Positions 9,628-19,939 of a stretch of 64,000 nucleotides of DNA are shown in pieces (the stretch's first letter is position 1; the number at the start of each line of letters is the position of its first letter). The stretch comes from Euryodendron excelsum (taxonomy: Eukaryota; Streptophyta; Magnoliopsida; Ericales; Pentaphylacaceae): positions 30,744,183 through 30,808,182 of the forward strand of contig CM065377.1 in the NCBI GenBank assembly GCA_033060915.1, in the 5' to 3' direction. Made by a program: the position numbers and the translations under genes. The notes under the pieces are model-generated. The model searched no databases and was not told where the DNA came from. It saw nothing but the letters and a program-made list of their open reading frames with translations.

Positions 9628-9862
9628 GAGAATAGAAAATCGCCAAACAACAACCCTATAGAAGGTAAGGATAAGATAGCAGATGGCAAACCAAAAGGTC
9701 AAGATCCCCTGAGAATGGTGCAAATACTATCACACCCTGATAAGAATAGGACAAAATCAAAGGGGCAGGATTCCAGAAAGAAAATAGAATTCCGAGAGTA
9801 TGAGCCTTAGGGCAATCCTGGGGCATTCTTTAAAAATAACCCATATACATGTAGTACTGGTG
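9628..9862 (+). other. Ogre-like internal sequence, no recognisable coding
   Basis: Continuation of the plus-strand Ogre relic right of solo LTR A. I see no conserved domain. Confidence 0.4.
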
Positions 9863-10128
9863 CACTGATGACATTCATTCAATTCCATTCCTATATAAAC
9901 CTGTGCATTCATCAAAAAGTATGACAAGCATTCAAATTTTTTTTTATGCAAACATATGCATTCATCAAAAAGTATGACATGCATTCAATTCCATTCTTGT
10001 CTAAATTTGTGCATTCCTCAAAAAGTATGACATGCATTTAATTTCATTCTTGTATAAACTTATGCATTCATCAAAAAATATAACATATATTCATTTCAAT
10101 CCCTATGTAGACTCTCACATTCATTTAT
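9863..10128. repeat. 53-bp tandem repeat
   Basis: About five units with a 53-bp period. Each carries GCATTCATCAAAAAGTATGA with variants; the cores start at 9905, 9958, 10011 and 10064, and the last unit is degenerate. It lies in the internal region of the Ogre relic. Confidence 0.85.
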
Positions 10129-10940
10129 TCATATTCCCGTCTAATCTATGCATCCATCCATAGGTATAACACACATCATTATAACTTCCTGTGAAAACTT
10201 TAAACAACTTAAAGTTTAACAAGGAGATGCTGGGGCAATGGCCCACCATCCCGATCAAATAAATAACCAACCGGAGATGCTAGACTTTCCAGATACTTCG
10301 AACCCATCAAAGGAGATCTCACCCCCTTCATAAACCAGCTCAAGGCTCTCAGAAAAGTAAAATCCTTCTAGAGACACATCAACAAGAATCCTATCTTACC
10401 TGCCAAAATCAAAACTCAACAGTCAAGCTAATAAAGAAGAACTACAAACACGAAACAACCTCCCATGACTCCTCAAGTTCAATTCATTTCCAGCAACCTT
10501 GTCTGGGATATCATTCCTAAGAAGCCTCACATGGGCCTCTTCCTCACCAGTAGTCTAAAGAATTTAAAAAACAATACTCAGAAGCTACTAGCCTCTTAAA
10601 GGCCTCCTGAAAGCTAAAAGTAAAATTCAATCAAGAGAGCGAGAAGGACAAAAAGGAATAGCTCACTGTACAATTCCATCCTCTCCAAGCTAACTCTGCA
10701 GTTGCTCACACTCCACCTCAATAAAGCCTGGCTCAGCGAATTCCCAGTACAATCACCCGAGTGTACCAGTCGCTTCCATTAACTTGAATGACAACAACGC
10801 TAGTCCTATCCTTGCCCAAAAGTAGCTCTCGTCACAGTCAGCTCAGCTATCACTTGCTGCATAAATCATCATCCCCCTTGTTAGCTATCTTGAAGACAAG
10901 ACAAGAAGAAAGAGACCCAATAAGGGTTCATTGACAGGTA
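10129..10940 (+). other. Ogre-like internal region, moderately GC-balanced, no recognisable gene
   Basis: Sequence between the 53-bp repeat and the pyrimidine-rich 3' region. Short frames are interrupted and match nothing I know. The end (GACAGGTAAGAGGTATG, near 10933) corresponds in reverse to 54080-54100 of the other Ogre element, which confirms homologous layout. Confidence 0.45.
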
Positions 10941-11640
10941 AGAGGTATGTATTAAAAAAAAAAGAGATCCTTCAAAATCATTTTTGAAATAATTTTCTAG
11001 GTTTCTTAAACTGTGTCCTCAAAAGTTGGTTTCCAAATCATTCCCGATTTTCTAGACTTTTATCCTAAAATAAGTTCAGGTTTTAACTTTCATCATCAAA
11101 AAGTTTCCGGTTTCAAACTTTTTTCTTCAAAATTCAAATCATGGTTTCAAAGTTTATCTCAAAAAATTAAATTCTGGTTTCAAAACTTTTCCTTCAAAAG
11201 TTTATCTCAAAAAATCAAATTCCGTTTCAAACTTTTTCCTCAAAAGTTTTAGATTCAAAATCAATCATATTGGTTTCTACAAACTTTTTCCTCCAAAAGT
11301 TTTATCTCCCGTCAAATGATGGGGTTTCTTGGACTTTCTCCTTTTGCAAAAGAAAAAAGTGCAATTCTAGGTTTTCTAAACTTTTTCCTTCAAATTTTTT
11401 TTTTGAATCAATTTCCCAATTTTTAAAACTTTTCCCTTTAAAAAGTTTCTATCCAATTGAAATGTCTGATTTCCCAGGCTTTCCCTTCAAAAGCCCCATT
11501 TCAAAATGCTTTCAAAGATTTTTCAAACTTTTTGTCCAAAAAAGTCATTTCAAAAATCATCTTAAAAAATCAGTTTCCAAGTTTATCAACTCGGTCACTC
11601 CGATCGCCTCGCGACCCAAATAGGATCCTTTATTGTTTTC
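10941..11640 (+). repeat. Pyrimidine-rich 3' untranslated region of the Ogre relic
   Basis: Imperfect repeats of CAAACTTTTTCCTTCAAAAG-like units. The same kind of region, on the other strand, fills 51700-54060 just inside the 3' LTR of the second Ogre element. Open frames here are by-products of low complexity. Confidence 0.7.
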
Positions 11641-11654
11641 TATCTCCGACAAGC

Positions 11655-11677
11655 AAAGGCAGAAAAAGAAGGGCAGC
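11655..11677 (+). other. Polypurine tract upstream of 3' LTR D
   Basis: GGCAGAAAAAGAAGGGCAGC ends directly at the LTR. The same purine tract stands, on the minus strand, at 51653-51680 next to LTR C. It is the plus-strand priming site for reverse transcription and marks the following LTR as a 3' LTR. Confidence 0.78.
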
Positions 11678-12812
11678 TATTAGCACCCCATTTTGGCCAT
11701 TCGGCTATCTCTAGCATGACCAAATACACACTCCAACCAGCACATGCACACTCAAGCCCAAACTGGCTTTCCAGATCTAGTCCAATCAAGCAACCGCTTC
11801 ATAGGCCCACTGGCCCTAACAGAGGCAAGATGACCGAAATGCCCCCGTTGCATTAGTCAGCCCAATCTAGACTGATGCATCTTCTATGAGATGATTAGTC
11901 CATTCAAATCTAAAGTCAAATCCATTTGTCCCATCATTCAAGAAAGTTAATCCCTCATTAACGGTAGGACCATCCAATCCAGCACGGCACGATCACCAAG
12001 AAGGCATATTCCTTGGATCGGTAAAGCCCCTTCCACACTCATCTTTGAAAAGTACCTAAGTCCCTAAAGATGGAAGAGCAGTTCACTTCTGGCACCTGCT
12101 AGCTCGCCAATGTAGAATGTCCGCTAATTCGGCACGTTCTTTGAGAAAACACAAATTCTTTAAGAATGGAAGACCATCCTAGTTCGGCACTACCTTCGAG
12201 AAAGTTTATCCCTCAAGGCGGTAAGACCCTTCCAAGCTTGTCCATCGAGAAAGTACCAATTCCTAGGACAGAAGTCTAGACTAGATCCAAACTAGTCAAC
12301 ACCGACGCTTGCTAGCCCGTCCAGGTGAAAAATAATAATTTTGCCCCCAGCGGGCCCTGTACGTTCCTCGAGAAAGTACAAAGTCCTTGGAATGGTAAGA
12401 CCACCTTCCAGAGCCGTTCCTAAACGGTCTAGCATGTCCAGTGCCATCCAGTCAACCCCGGTCCTTTCCTAGAGGTTCTCCAGTCAAAATGACCATTTTA
12501 CCCCTAAGCATCCAAATGCCTTTAGAAACCACACCGGCACTGGGTATCAAACCGGTAACACCTCAGTCAACTCTGGTCAACCTGTTCAACTCTAGTCAAT
12601 CTTGGTCAACCCTAAAACTCCCAAGATGAGGTGACCACCATCCAGTCACTCTCTTTAACCATACTGGCTCTAAGAATCAAATCGGGAACCTATGAGACAC
12701 TTTTTAGAGTATTTCCTTCTATTTCTAGCCGGGCCCCACTATCTGGCACCTTTTCTTTTCGAACCAAAACCTCCTTGCTCCACTTCGAGTGAAGCATGAC
12801 CTTTCTTTAGAT

Positions 12813-12835
12813 GTGCGCCACTAATAGTGGCGCAC
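12813..12835. other. Perfect palindrome upstream of the TATA box in LTR D
   Basis: Arms GTGCGCCACTA and TAGTGGCGCAC are perfectly complementary (11 bp) around one central A. It lies 115 bases upstream of the TATA box. A degraded second copy (GCCACTTATTAGTGGCG) lies at 12911-12927. Confidence 0.88.
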
Positions 12836-12949
12836 AACCCCCTAAAATCAGTTACTAATCTATAAGCCCCATATCCAGCCTTGTTTTAAGCCCTCATTAA
12901 ACCTTCCTATGCCACTTATTAGTGGCGTACCACACTGCCATTTTTGCAC

Positions 12950-12957
12950 TATAAATA
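12950..12957 (+). promoter_or_regulatory. TATA box of LTR D
   Basis: TATAAATA in the context TTTTTGCACTATAAATATAG. It is identical in position to 61091-61098 in LTR E and is followed by a TC-rich stretch, as in E. It probably positions the retrotransposon transcription start. Confidence 0.7.
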
Positions 12958-13872
12958 TAGACCTTCCCTCTATCAGTTTTGGGTCATAACAATTCTCCAG
13001 AAACTCTCCCCCTTTATTTTAGACAATTCTCAGAGCCTTCTTTCTCTCTCTCGAAGTCCCGTTGGCCGAGTCTGAGTCCGAACTCCCGAAACCCTAGCTT
13101 CCAAGCTTCATCGAAGGTACACCTCGCTGCCCGGAAGTTCCCGAAGACTTTCCAAGTCCAAGGCCCGAGCCTCCACCAAAGAAAAAAGGAACGAGACAAG
13201 GTAATCCCCATTTTACTTTTTCTTACTCCCCCACTTTCTCTTCTCCCTCCAAACCCACTTGAGTTCTTCTCTTTTTAATTCCGTATCTCTAAACCCCCCT
13301 TTCTTGCATGCTTGAAAACAAGTGGACGTTACGTCCATGTCGAGAGTGAACAAGAGGAGATTACCGATTGGGACTCTCTTCTTGGCCCTCACTTGCTTCA
13401 CGGCATGGCCTTAGGGCCCTCTTGCAATGTGGTGATACCTAACCTTGTATGATTCATGCTGTTACTATCGTCAAATTGCATTTGCATTCATGTCATTCCT
13501 CTATCCTTTAAAACCATTTTCTAAAGTAGTTTTCTTAAAACCACAATTCTAAGCGGATGTTAACCCTTTATGGTTAGGGTTTTCCTAGAAAAGTGTGACA
13601 TTTTAAATGGCTTCAGTTACTACATTTGCTTCTTCTCAAAAACCTAGTCTCAGAATGTTCTTAGTCTTTTCATGACTAGGGTTGTTTCGCGAAGTGTGTG
13701 ACATTCAAAAGGACCCAAAAGGTCTACATTTTTTGCTTTGTGCTTTTGTTGCTTTCCAAAGCCATAAGTCTAAAGCGATTCTAACCTTTTAATGGCTAGA
13801 TTGGCTTTAGGTAAGGTGCGATATTCATTTGGATGTCTAAAATCTAAGTTAGGGTTTCGTGCTCTAACATTC

Positions 13873-14102
13873 TTTGCGATCATGTGAACGCCCCCCTTTA
13901 TGATGTCAATTTCTTGTATAGGACTCGACCCTGTGATAGGTGCTAGAAACATGGCTTCTAGGCCATTCGACTGAGGTGATGCTTGGGCTCGTGGAATTTT
14001 CCGTTCTCTTCCTATGACTGGAACGATGTCTAGGTTGATCTTCCATTCATTCGCGGTGTCTCCCTTGCCTTTCCCTTTGATCATCGACAACCTCGTCCCT
14101 GA
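13873..14102 (-). pseudogene. Fragment of Tat-like gag (second copy)
   Basis: This stretch is homologous to 14600-14860, for example GATCTTCCATTCATTC and GATCATCGACAACCTCGTCC. It is therefore the same part of a minus-strand Tat-like gag, present twice. It abuts truncated LTR D on one side and an Ogre LTR fragment on the other, so it is a rearrangement remnant. Confidence 0.6.
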
Positions 14103-14493
14103 TCGATGAGTGTGAAAGGGTTTATCGTTCCATGGGGTTTTGTGCTTTCTTAGTAAACGTGTCGTGCTGGATGAACTTATCGTTTGAAGGATTAACTTTC
14201 TCAAAAGACATGTCGGATTGAGTTTGATTAGCCTAAACTGTAATTGGAATTGGAATTGATGTTGAAATACAAACTTACCATCTTTAAGAAGACATGCCAA
14301 CTAGAATGGGATCGAGGAATGCCCTAAGGGCATTTTGGTCATTTTGACTCTATTGGGCCTGGCAGGCCTGCGAAAAGGTTAATTGACTGGATTGAGTTTG
14401 GAAAACTAGATTGGGCTTAAATGTGTCCATGTTGGTTTGAATGTGAGTCCGATCGGGTCGAAAATTGCCGAACGATAAAAAATGAGTGCTTAG
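14103..14493 (-). mobile_element. Ogre-like LTR fragment (5' end)
   Basis: Matches the first 350-390 bases of LTR C, read from 51652 downward, including AACTTTCTCAAAAGACATG, GGGCATTTTGGTCATTTTG and the terminal GAGTGCTTA. It ends at the LTR edge (about 14493, mutated from TTACA). It is inserted between or recombined with two Tat-like fragments. Confidence 0.72.
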
Positions 14494-15027
14494 ATTGATC
14501 TCCTCCGTGAAGGGTGAGTACATCATCTATTCCAAAGCTTTTCGTGCCACGTCACGAGCCGTACTTCCCTTAGGTTGCACAATTTTTCCCTTTAGCTAGG
14601 TTCAGCCATTGCCTAAGGTCATAATATTCTTTTTTATCATCTGGTTGCCCCCCTTCATGATGTCGATCTCTTGTATAAGACCCAATCCTGAGACCGGTAC
14701 TAAAAGCATAGCTCCTAGGCTGTTCAATAGAGGGGGTGCTCGGGCTCTTAGATTCTATCATTCTCTTCCTACAGTTAGAATGATGTATGGGCCGATCTTC
14801 CATTCATTCACTGCATCCCCCTGCCTTTCCCTCTGATCATCGGCAACCTCGTCCATAATGGTGTGGATTTCGATCCTTAAATAAGAAATCTCTTTATTGT
14901 ATTGTCTCAATTTGCTCTCTGAAACTGCGGGGTTCGAGTTCCTAGAAGGGTGAGTATTTGGTCGTAAAGGATTCCCTATTGTTCGAGGTCTACTCTTTTT
15001 TTCTTTGGCTGGTCTATTCTCCACCAC
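14494..15027 (-). pseudogene. Tat-like gag, N-terminal part
   Basis: From an ATG at 15027 an 89-codon frame reads through a basic segment, then KLRQYNKEISYLRIEIHT and an acidic stretch to DAVNEWKIG. Further on, in other frames, come SPFTEEI-type residues near 14500, which in Tat gag precede the capsid part. It is broken by frameshifts and stops, and by the junction at 14493. A gag function is inferred from its position after the PBS and LTR and from the coiled-coil-like start; sequence similarity is weak. Confidence 0.55.
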
Positions 15028-15189
15028 AGGAGATACCTCTGAACCGAGTTGCTAGTTGCCCTAAGCCTAGAGGTGAGTTGAGCTCTTGGGGTACTCCCAG
15101 GCTAACCCACTGCCTGATGCATCCTGGTCTTGTGAATGGGAAGCTTCTAGAACTTCTCATATGCTCCCATATTCATCTTACTTCAAGGG

Positions 15190-15207
15190 TTCCCACAGAC
15201 GGTGCCA
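15190..15207 (-). other. Primer-binding site of the Tat-like element
   Basis: The minus strand reads TGGCACCGTCTGTGGGAA, two bases inside the LTR edge. This TGGCRCCGTCTGTGGGAA form is common in plant Tat-type gypsy elements. Confidence 0.82.
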
Positions 15208-15209
15208 AT

Positions 15210-15653
15210 TGTGCAAATCTCGAAGATGAACACCAGAGGGCCTACAAGAACAGAAAAATGTGAGAATGCATTGACCTCCCTTGAGGTTGAAGGCACTCCG
15301 AAGATCAAGTCAGACAAGCATAATCAACGAGAAATGATAGAAAGAAGTTTATTCTAGCTCTCAGTAATACGTACCTTGTTCTTCTTCACCTTGCCTTATT
15401 TATAAGCCTTCGGAGGTCTTACTCCTTCTAGGAGTTGTTCTTTTAATCCTTTTTTTACTTGGGTTTAATTATTTTCCAGTCTGAGGCAAGATTGGACTAC
15501 TCATTTTTTAGGTCCTTTTCCTGGTCGAAGTGGGGTTCCGTAGCCTTAAGGCCTTTCATAGCCTTTGGGCTTGTTGCTGTGTGAATTGGGCATGTCTTCA
15601 TAGAGTTCGTGGTGGGCCTGTTTGATTTCTAAAAGATTCGGGCTATTATGCCA
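15210..15653 (-). mobile_element. 5' LTR of the Tat-like element
   Basis: The inner edge (TGTGCAAATC on the plus strand, giving terminal CA) is fixed by the PBS. A TATA box (TTATAAATAA on the minus strand, 15396-15407) lies in the middle. The outer edge is placed at TATTATGCCA (15653) because that gives a TG start, but no second copy is available to confirm it. Confidence 0.65.
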
Positions 15654-15689
15654 ATGAAAAAGATAAGAAATTTCTAGATTGTTGCAGCT

Positions 15690-15985
15690 TGTTTTGAACT
15701 TTGGGGAGGAAAGGGAGGAAAAGGGAAAGAAAATTGATTAAAATTTCCCTTTTCCCTGTTTGATTCTACTTAGAAGAAAAAGTGAAGGGAAAGGGAGGGA
15801 GAAGTAAGGGGGAAAAGATAAAGTTCTCTCTCATTCTCTCTCTTCTTTCCTTCCACTTTTCTATTATTTTCTTTACAAAACTAAATAGGAAATGAAAAAT
15901 ATATTTCTTTCTTTTTCTTTTTCCTTTCCTTTCCCTTCCCTTCCCTTCCCTTCTCTTCCCTTCCCTCCCCCAAGTTCCAAACATA
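15690..15985. mobile_element. Probable MITE with long purine/pyrimidine terminal inverted repeats
   Basis: The left end reads TTGAACTTTGGGGAGGAAAG. The complement of the right end reads TTTGGAACTTGGGGGAGGGA. The two ends are imperfect inverted repeats about 290 bases apart, with no transposase inside. The right arm includes an uninterrupted pyrimidine tract of about 68 bases (15904-15971). I could not find a convincing target-site duplication, so the superfamily stays open. Confidence 0.5.
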
Positions 15986-17640
15986 CTCTTAATTGAAATT
16001 ACAAATTCTTCAGAAGGTAATATTGTAACTTGGATTCCAAATAACTGGATTATTTCTCTAAATTATTTATCCCAACCTATTTTTGCTTGACCAAATGCTG
16101 GATAAGACCAATCACGGGATTAGTAGTTCAATATTGTGACCTTATCTTGCAAAATAAGCGCAACCTTAGAATGTTTAGATCCTAAACCACTCCCCAACCA
16201 CCAAAAAAGAATATTTAGAGATTAAAATCTCTGGAGGAAAAAAATTTTGGAGGAAGGATAGAAGAAATTGAAGGCTGCCTTTGTATTAGTGCAATTTTTA
16301 TCATATACCACCAAGGATTAAACCTTAGATACAACAATGATCACTATAGCCTTTGATAGATACTTATTTTTCGTATATTTGTTTTAATTTTACAACTAAA
16401 GCTAGTAACCACAATTCTTTAATATTCAATTAGAAAAACTATTATTTTATGCTGCACATACAATAAGACTTGGTATTGTTGTCATAAGCTTTTGGAAACA
16501 ATTCAACCGTACACATTTGTATGTTGTTTTCATTTTCCTTATTGTCACGGGCAAAATTAATATTTGAAAAATCATACCAAACCGGCCCTAATTTCCCAAC
16601 CCAAGGTTTGCCTCTTGCCCTAATGATTCTATGCAAGACATACATTTGCATTGTATGCATTAGAAGAAGAATTAGCTGTGATCTCCCCAATCCAAGTTCT
16701 CTACATACGTATTTTTATATGGACTAATTTTAGATCATAATGCTAAGATATTATTTCACATCGAGGTCCATATGGGAATGTCAAAATTTGGGTAGGCCCA
16801 GTTATAATCATCATCTTAAGATTTGGATAAAATTTGTATACCCAAGTGTTCAAACGGTTCCAAGTTTGATCCCTCCCCACATCCTTTGTGGCTAGTCATT
16901 ATTCACGCAAATGCATGAGCCACGCGTAGACAGTGATCCCGTACGAGTTTGAGATAATTGTCGGTTGAAGGTCAGGACATTTATTGCACAGAAAGAGTGT
17001 GGCAAAAAAGTAGCTAAAATCATCAACACTTTTCTTAATTCCTTTTTTTTTTTTTTTCAATATTAACTGCATCAACATGCTCATATCTTTTCCTCACAAA
17101 TTCAATATAATTCTAGGCAAAATTTTACAATCACTTGGACATAGTTAACACACTAACTCAACTACATTCAGCTGGTGCAGATTCCCAAGAAATCCAGTAT
17201 TCAGAATCTTAATCTGAATCACTTAAGAAGCTAAGATTGAACACCACCAATCTTCTTTTCCTGCTAATATAAAAGCTAAAGTGAATTTAATAATACAAAG
17301 AAAAATAGTAAATTGGTTAGGCAAGAGACCACCTGTTAAAGGCAAATGAGAAAAATTGGCCTTAGGAACAAGATTTTATAGTAGGCCACATGGGCAATTT
17401 TTTTAATTAAAATATAAATAGTGGGTTAGTATACTACACTGGTCATTTTTAGATATTTTATACTTTGATTGGAAGAGTTCCAACCATTTACTATTTTCAT
17501 GGTAAAAATCCCTACAATTTACCCGACTTAAACGAGGGTAAATTTGGTAGAAAATTCAAAATTGTTTCAAATTTAAAAATCAAACATGATAAAGATTTAA
17601 CCGTCATTAATTACAACGGTCATTTTTAATTTCAAATTCA
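15986..17640. other. AT-rich intergenic sequence, no supported feature
   Basis: It holds a poly-T run of 17 (17042-17058) and short frames only. One minus-strand frame (16442-16690, 82 codons) has an unusual composition (GKPWVGKLGPVWYDFSNINF) that might be an exon relic, but I recognise no family. Confidence 0.4.
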
Positions 17641-17682
17641 ATGTTAAAGTGACGTTCAGTTTCGTGTATTTAAATGTATTTG

Positions 17683-17704
17683 CTCTCTCTCTCTCTCTCT
17701 CTCT
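17683..17704. repeat. (CT)n microsatellite
   Basis: Eleven CT units, 90 bases before a second CT tract. Such tracts are common in plant 5' leaders. Confidence 0.9.
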
Positions 17705-17792
17705 TCTTCATCATCACATTTTTTCTTTTTCATTTTTCTCCCTCTGAACTTGGGGCCCAAAGTTTTCAGCGATCATACAACATGCAGAGGTA

Positions 17793-17813
17793 CTCTCTCT
17801 CTCTCTCTCTCTC
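17793..17813. repeat. (CT)n microsatellite, second tract
   Basis: About ten CT units directly after a possible splice donor at 17790. Confidence 0.9.
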
Positions 17814-17949
17814 GCTCCATGCGTATATTTCTGTCTACTGGTATATGTCTATACAACTTGTATAGTACTAGTATGTCTTTTGATACGGATTCGGTAGTAT
17901 GAAACACTGATTAACTTTGAATTGAATAAATTTTCTTTCCCTCTGATTT

Positions 17950-18600
17950 GATACCATTAACTTTGTTCGTTGATCTGTTTGGTTACCCGATTATATGAAT
18001 TTTGCTTGATTTCGAATTTTCAGTTTGTTAGGTCCATTTATAATGACAGTTGTTTAATCCCAGCAATCAAAACTTACAAGATCTCTGATTTTCATGCGCT
18101 CTCTTGATTTCGTTTTGTTAATTCATTCACTTTTTATTTGTCCGTTCGGTCGGTGAGAAACCCAGCGTAAAATGAGAATGTGATTGAATTATTACTTTTG
18201 ACGTACTTGACTATGTTGAATGCTGTTTTTCAATTATATAATCAATGAATTCTCATTTACTATTTTCAGTTTCCTTCCCCGTGATTTGATTTCATCTTCT
18301 AATTCGTGCCGTTTCTCAGAAACCAAAATAGTGTATTACCTATGTTTTTGTTCCTTTGATCTGTTTGGCTACCCGACTACATGAATTTTGCTTGATTTCA
18401 AAAATTTGATTCGTTAGGTTCATTTATAAATCTAGATTTTGAATTCTCTAACAATCAGAATTTACATGTTATATCCTTGATTTGTCTGTTTGGTTGGTGA
18501 GAAACCCAGCCTAAAAATAGGAAAATGTGATTGAATTGTTACTTTTGACATACTATGACTAGGTTGTTTGTGGGTTTCTAATTTATATGAGCAATTAACT
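17950..18600. repeat. Diverged direct duplication (about 345-386 bp apart)
   Basis: TGATCTGTTTGG followed by TATATGAATTTTGCTTGATT at 17971 recurs at 18357 with few changes. GGTGAGAAACCCAGC at 18152 recurs at 18496, followed in both by GTGATTGAATT. The shrinking spacing reflects deletions. It would lie in an intron if the transcript start above is real. Confidence 0.75.
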
Positions 18601-19119
18601 TTCCTTTACTTTCGTCATAATACTCAGTAACATGCTCTCGAAGAAAGATTTGGAAAATTTCAGAATGTGGGGAAGAACATAAAGTATAGTATTATGAATA
18701 TAATCCTGCTTGTGTTGGCTTTTAATCCTGGTTTACTGACTAAACAGAAGAATATAATTATCTGATTGCTCTGGCCAAATAAGTCATGCAAAATTTGTTG
18801 AAATTCATTCCCGCTGATGGCCTAATTTAGACATTGCTATTTAGTTTGTTTTGAATCGTTATTTTCAAGTCTACTACTTATTTTCCATATGGGATTCTCT
18901 CTCTATCTCTCACTTTCTCTGATATTTTTGGGTTTCTTTTCCCAAGACAGGTTTGTGTTAAAAAGGATCGATTTCTTTTTTTCTGCTTCAATGAATACAA
19001 CTTACAAGGTCAGTGTTCCCAACTCTCACGCACTCTAGATGGTGTGGTTGATATATTCTGATGTCTGCAATGAATGTATATTATTTACCTCTATATTTCA
19101 GCAATTGTTGATTTATTGA

Positions 19120-19939
19120 TGGATGGATGGATGGTTTATAGAATGTTTAGCTCTAGTTGTGTGGTTGAATGTTTATGGCCAACTTGGATCCCCTCAGTTT
19201 CAATTAGTTAGACATGGATGGTGATCCATTCAGATGTAATTTGCTATGTAAGGTGTATTTTATTATTGGGTTGTAATCCACAATTGGCCTGGTCGGGGCC
19301 TTTCAATCAATTGAAACTTGTCATTTGATACGGCTACATGATTAACATCATCTAAAGCAGCCGTTCAGATGAAGAGTGAAGAGTTATGGGCTTCACCGGG
19401 GAATCTCGGTTTGACAAGGCTTGACATTTAAAATTGGATAAGGTGCGAGCAGCAAGAGATGGTTAGAGCATGGGAGGCCATAACATTAAAGGATGATTTG
19501 GAATCATGTAGCCCTACCATAACACGGGATACTAGATGGCTAGCCTCTTTTCTTCTTTTTTTCTTGGTTATTATTTTACTTTTTTTTCAATGTTTTTAAT
19601 TTGTTGTGGGGATGGAGATATATTTTGGTTATACCGTAAATGATTGTGAAACTTTAAATTTGGTTTATGTAAGTTATTCTAGACATCTCAAGTTATTCTA
19701 GGCATCTCGACTTACATAAACCTAAATTTTGTATCCTAAACCTAGGACCTGATTTTGGTGTTATCCTAGTATCTGAAGAAGTTTAGACCTTAAACTTATG
19801 TAATCCAGTTCCTTGACAAAATTTCAGGTTCCCTAAATCTATACCCAGTATATTCATCCTTTTTTTCATTTTTTCTTAAGTGATTCACCTAATGGTTGCC
19901 TTTCTCCTTTAGGAATAAGGTTGAAAATTTTCTTAGAGT
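19120..19939. other. No supported feature
   Basis: Includes a short (GATG)n run at 19117-19133 and AT-rich sequence. Nothing coding is recognised. Confidence 0.4.

Larger units (their letters stand above)
1931..13872 (+). mobile_element. Ogre-like retrotransposon relic, 3' part, plus strand (interrupted)
   Basis: Made of internal sequence 1931-4139 and 9623-11677, then a truncated 3' LTR (11678-13872). The solo LTR at 4140-9622 splits it, and the Athila-like element cuts it at 1930. The internal part has a gag tail and a long pyrimidine-rich 3' region, but I see no protease, reverse transcriptase, RNase H or integrase. It is therefore an internally deleted or non-autonomous derivative. The orientation is fixed by gag, by the polypurine tract at 11655-11677 and by the LTR start. 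Confidence 0.7.
11678..13872 (+). mobile_element. Truncated 3' LTR D of the Ogre-like relic
   Basis: It starts TATTAGCACCCCATTTTGG (canonical TG mutated to TA) immediately after the polypurine tract. It follows LTR E (59729-63378) closely, including the palindrome, the TATA box and the CTCGAAG-rich stretch after it. At about 13870 the match stops and Tat-like sequence begins, so the AT-rich tract and the LTR 3' end are missing. Confidence 0.8.
14494..15653 (-). mobile_element. 5' end of a Tat-like Ty3/gypsy element
   Basis: In minus-strand order: LTR (15653-15210), primer-binding site (15207-15190), leader, and the start of gag down to 14494, where an Ogre LTR fragment cuts it. Confidence 0.75.
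17782..19119 (+). other. Possible 5' end of a host transcript (weak)
   Basis: After a CT-rich stretch an ATG at 17782 gives ATGCAGAG followed by a GT. A plausible acceptor (CCCAAGACAG) ends at 18950, and the next stretch, 18951-19008, continues in frame to a GT donor. A third acceptor (CTATATTTCAG, ending 19101) leads to a stop at 19119. Joined, this gives only 27 residues beginning MQRFVLKRIDFF. It could be a decapitated gene start, a short peptide or chance. No homology is recognised. Confidence 0.12.

Noticed and set aside
11013..11714. Phe/Lys/Ser-rich plus-strand frames
   Set aside because: Pyrimidine-rich 3' region of an Ogre element, degenerate repeats; the last crosses into the LTR.
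15766..15984. Basic, Arg/Lys/Gly-rich frame
   Set aside because: Translation of the purine-rich arm of the MITE-like element.
16442..16690. Minus-strand frame with GKPWVGKLGPVWYDFSN
   Set aside because: Looks less random than most, but no family is recognised and no splice or start context supports a gene. Left as unresolved.
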